Notes under the pieces: generated by a model
Told to the model about the DNA's origin: nothing
The model's input: only the letters and a program-made list of their open reading frames with translations
Databases searched by the model: none
Program-made: the position numbers and the translations under genes
DNA from: Myxococcus terminator_A
GTDB taxonomy: Bacteria > Myxococcota > Myxococcia > Myxococcales > Myxococcaceae
Direction: 5' to 3'
Assembly: GCA_049194865.1 (NCBI GenBank)
Contig: JBLZWL010000123.1
Coordinates: 124,001-188,000, forward strand
DNA length: 64,000 nucleotides
Shown here: positions 62,435-64,000 of the stretch, one piece after another
Position numbering within the stretch: the stretch's first letter is position 1
Layout of the letters: every line of letters begins with the position of its first letter

Positions 62435-62458
62435 CAAATGTGTGCGAGCGCACATTTG
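62435..62458. promoter_or_regulatory. Inverted repeat upstream of the OmpA-family gene
   Basis: CAAATGTG and CACATTTG are a perfect 8-base inverted repeat with an 8-base spacer, about 54-77 bases before the TTG start. AT-rich in a GC-rich background, so a good candidate operator or mRNA leader hairpin. Confidence 0.55.
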
Positions 62459-62512
62459 CACGCGCCGGGCCAGGGCGTCGTGAGGAGTCGGCCGAGCGTG
62501 GAGGGTCTCCCC

Positions 62513-62565
62513 TGACGTGTCAGGGCACGTCCGGACGCGCGCGAGCGTGCCGTTGACGTGTCAGG
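62513..62565. repeat. Two copies of TGACGTGTCAGG
   Basis: TGACGTGTCAGG occurs at 62513-62524 and 62554-62565, 41 bases (about four helical turns) apart. The first copy lies within CCTGA-CGTG-TCAGG, an inverted repeat. Likely paired regulator sites for the OmpA/Cys-rich operon. Confidence 0.55.
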
Positions 62566-62591
62566 TCAGGAGGGGCGGGTGAAGACAGACC

Positions 62592-62620
62592 CCTCCCGGA
62601 CCCATGTGGAGTCCGGGAGG
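62592..62620 (-). terminator. Hairpin after the S15-family gene
   Basis: CCTCCCGGAC (62592-62601) and GTCCGGGAGG (62611-62620) form a perfect 10-base stem, 13 bases beyond the minus-strand stop. It separates this gene from the OmpA operon downstream. Confidence 0.7.
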
Positions 62621-62633
62621 GAGGGGAGCATTT

Positions 62634-64000
62634 CTAGCGCAGCGGCAGGTCGAGCCAGGACGGGCCGCCGAGCGCCAGCGGCGCGCCGGTGGTGTTGGCG
62701 TCGAAGTAGAGCGGGTCCTCGGTGTCGACGACGAGCGCGAGCTGGCGCCAGGCCGGGACGTCGTACGCGGTGGCGGGGAACACCAGGTTCAAGTCGAGCG
62801 GCGCGCCGGGCGTGGCGCCCTGCCAGCTCAGGGGCACGTGGGTGATGAGCCCGCCGAAGTCGCCGGCCAGGTCATAGAGGTAGGCGACCACGGTGCCCGA
62901 CGCCTTCGTGGGGGTGATGCGCAGCCGCAGCGTGGCCACGCCGCGGATGGAGATGGCGCGCGTGGAGAGGGCGGAGGTCCACACGCCCGCGTTCAGGCGG
63001 TTGACGCCCGGCAGCCAGACGATGGGAGGAATGCCCGTGAGCGCCTGGAGCCCGTTGGTGAGCAGCGCGACGCCCGCGTCGGCGGTGGTGTCGAAGCCGC
63101 TGATGAGGGTGCGCGAGGACGTCGCGGAGGAGCCTCCCAGCGTGCCGGTGCCGTCGAGCAGGCGGATGGCGCCCAGCGCGTGGCGCTGCGTGCCCGAGGA
63201 CACGTCGGCCCAGGACGTGTAGCCCTCCACGTCGCCGTCGTAGGTGCGCAGGACGACGGGGGCCTCGTTGCCGATGCCCGTGTTGATGCCGGCCACGTAC
63301 TGGTCCATCCAGCGGTGCAAGCTCGTCCACACGTGGTTGTCCAGGCCGAGCAGGCCGGTGGCCTCGACGACGGCGTGGTCTCCCGGGGCGAGCTCCAGGC
63401 GCTTGGGGCCGGTGAGCTGGCCGAAGAACTCGGAGAGCTGGTTGGGGGGGAACAGGCTGTCGCCATACGCGTTGGCGATGAGGATGGCGGGCGCGTTCAC
63501 GTTGATGCGGCTCACGTAGGTGGAGGCCGAGCGGATGCGGCCCCAGGCCTTGATGCCCTCGATGTCGCGGTTGGCGAAGTAGTTGTCGATGGTGGTGCGC
63601 AGCTCGGGGCTGGGCCTGCCCAAGAGGCGCGAGGCGATATCCAGCAGGGCCACCGCCTGCGGCCTGCGGGTGTCACCGCCGTACAGCGAGGCCACCAGGT
63701 CCGTCCAGCCGGAGAGCGCGGCCACGGCCTTCACGCGCGAATCGAAGGCGGAGGCGATGAGGGAGATGCCGGCGCCGTACGACACGCCCGCCAGGCCGAT
63801 GCGCGCGCTGTTCGTGGGCGTGTTCGCCACCAGCCAGTCGATGACGCGCGACGTGTCGGCGATGTCCGCGGGCCCGCCGGTGTCGATGCCACCGCTCGAG
63901 GCCCAGAAGCCCCGGGGCGTGTACGACAGGGCCACGTAGCCCTTCTGCGCCAGCGCCTTGGCCTGGGCCAGGTACTCCAAATCATTGAGTCCCCAGCTCG
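62634..64000 (-). CDS. S15/CocE-family serine hydrolase (5' end outside window)
   Basis: At least 455 residues; the frame is still open at the window edge (…SWGLNDLEYLAQAKALAQKG), so the start is missing. Alpha/beta-hydrolase core: YVALSYTPRGFWASSGG, GVSYGAGISLIA (nucleophile Ser), AILIANAYGDSLFPP (acidic residue) and ELAPGDHAVVEA (His). The C-terminal 200 residues form the jelly-roll domain of X-Pro dipeptidyl-peptidase/CocE enzymes (LRLRITPTKASGTVVAYLYD, PAWRQLALVVDTEDPLYF). A signal sequence cannot be judged. Cleaves esters or X-Pro peptides; substrate unknown. Confidence 0.85.
   Translation of the reverse strand, partial: SWGLNDLEYLAQAKALAQKGYVALSYTPRGFWASSGGIDTGGPADIADTSRVIDWLVANTPTNSARIGLAGVSYGAGISLIASAFDSRVKAVAALSGWTDLVASLYGGDTRRPQAVALLDIASRLLGRPSPELRTTIDNYFANRDIEGIKAWGRIRSASTYVSRINVNAPAILIANAYGDSLFPPNQLSEFFGQLTGPKRLELAPGDHAVVEATGLLGLDNHVWTSLHRWMDQYVAGINTGIGNEAPVVLRTYDGDVEGYTSWADVSSGTQRHALGAIRLLDGTGTLGGSSATSSRTLISGFDTTADAGVALLTNGLQALTGIPPIVWLPGVNRLNAGVWTSALSTRAISIRGVATLRLRITPTKASGTVVAYLYDLAGDFGGLITHVPLSWQGATPGAPLDLNLVFPATAYDVPAWRQLALVVDTEDPLYFDANTTGAPLALGGPSWLDLPLR

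Overview
The window reads as chromosome from a member of the Myxococcaceae (Myxococcota). GC content and GC3 are very high. There are many secreted proteins and lipoproteins, a Ser/Thr kinase with TPRs, a C-terminal myxobacterial sorting tail (MYXO-CTERM), a TSP3-repeat OmpA protein, a SitA-like lipoprotein remnant, and an infC gene of the 'dsg' type with a non-AUG start and a long C-terminal tail. No rRNA, tRNA, IS element, phage or CRISPR array was seen.

Layout. 24-3325 (minus): a translationally coupled RsbQ-like alpha/beta hydrolase and hybrid histidine kinase. 3629-6361: secreted DMFase-like/NHL/PKD protein. 6374-7768 (minus): PLP beta-eliminating lyase with tryptophanase-type specificity residues. 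8123-15152: eight overlapping genes for an Mrp/Mbh-type cation antiporter with three ND5-like subunits. 15161-19177 (minus): large protein built like animal soluble adenylyl cyclase. 19282-23028 (minus): ileS with a KMSKS variant and an internal insertion. 23854-24925: internally deleted SitA/AHH-type lipoprotein toxin remnant followed by an intact Imm11-like immunity gene. 24943-26032: TetR and a DUF4345 membrane protein, divergent, with two palindromic operators. 26057-26892 (minus): ArsR/SRPBCC pair. 27057-28970: a CqsA-like alpha-oxoamine synthase (candidate alpha-hydroxyketone autoinducer synthase) followed by a TetR regulator.

29215-39299 is rich in secreted products: M36 metallopeptidase, beta-helix lipoprotein, propeller-like lipoprotein and a discoidin-PKD-esterase, interrupted by an O-methyltransferase. 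39442-41291: SDR and divergent LysR regulator. 41348-43068: SRPBCC protein with a histone-H1-like tail, divergent from a beta-lactamase-fold protein that has lost its catalytic residues. 43133-49195: sialidase-like lipoprotein, bestrophin, DUF6311-like membrane protein, nitronate monooxygenase and a GNAT. 49471-50178: infC with an AUU start behind a leader hairpin. 50437-52566: sigma-54 activator and a small unknown protein. 52577-62381 (minus): OmpA/TSP3 protein, 14-repeat cysteine-rich MYXO-CTERM protein and Ser/Thr kinase in one run. 62634-end (minus): S15/CocE hydrolase cut by the window edge.

The main themes are cell-surface recognition and exchange (SitA remnant, OmpA/MYXO-CTERM pair), small-molecule or stress signalling (CqsA-like enzyme, RsbQ-like/kinase pair, sAC-like protein) and an unusual antiporter complex. 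All functions are inferred by eye from motifs and remembered family sequences; no database search was possible.
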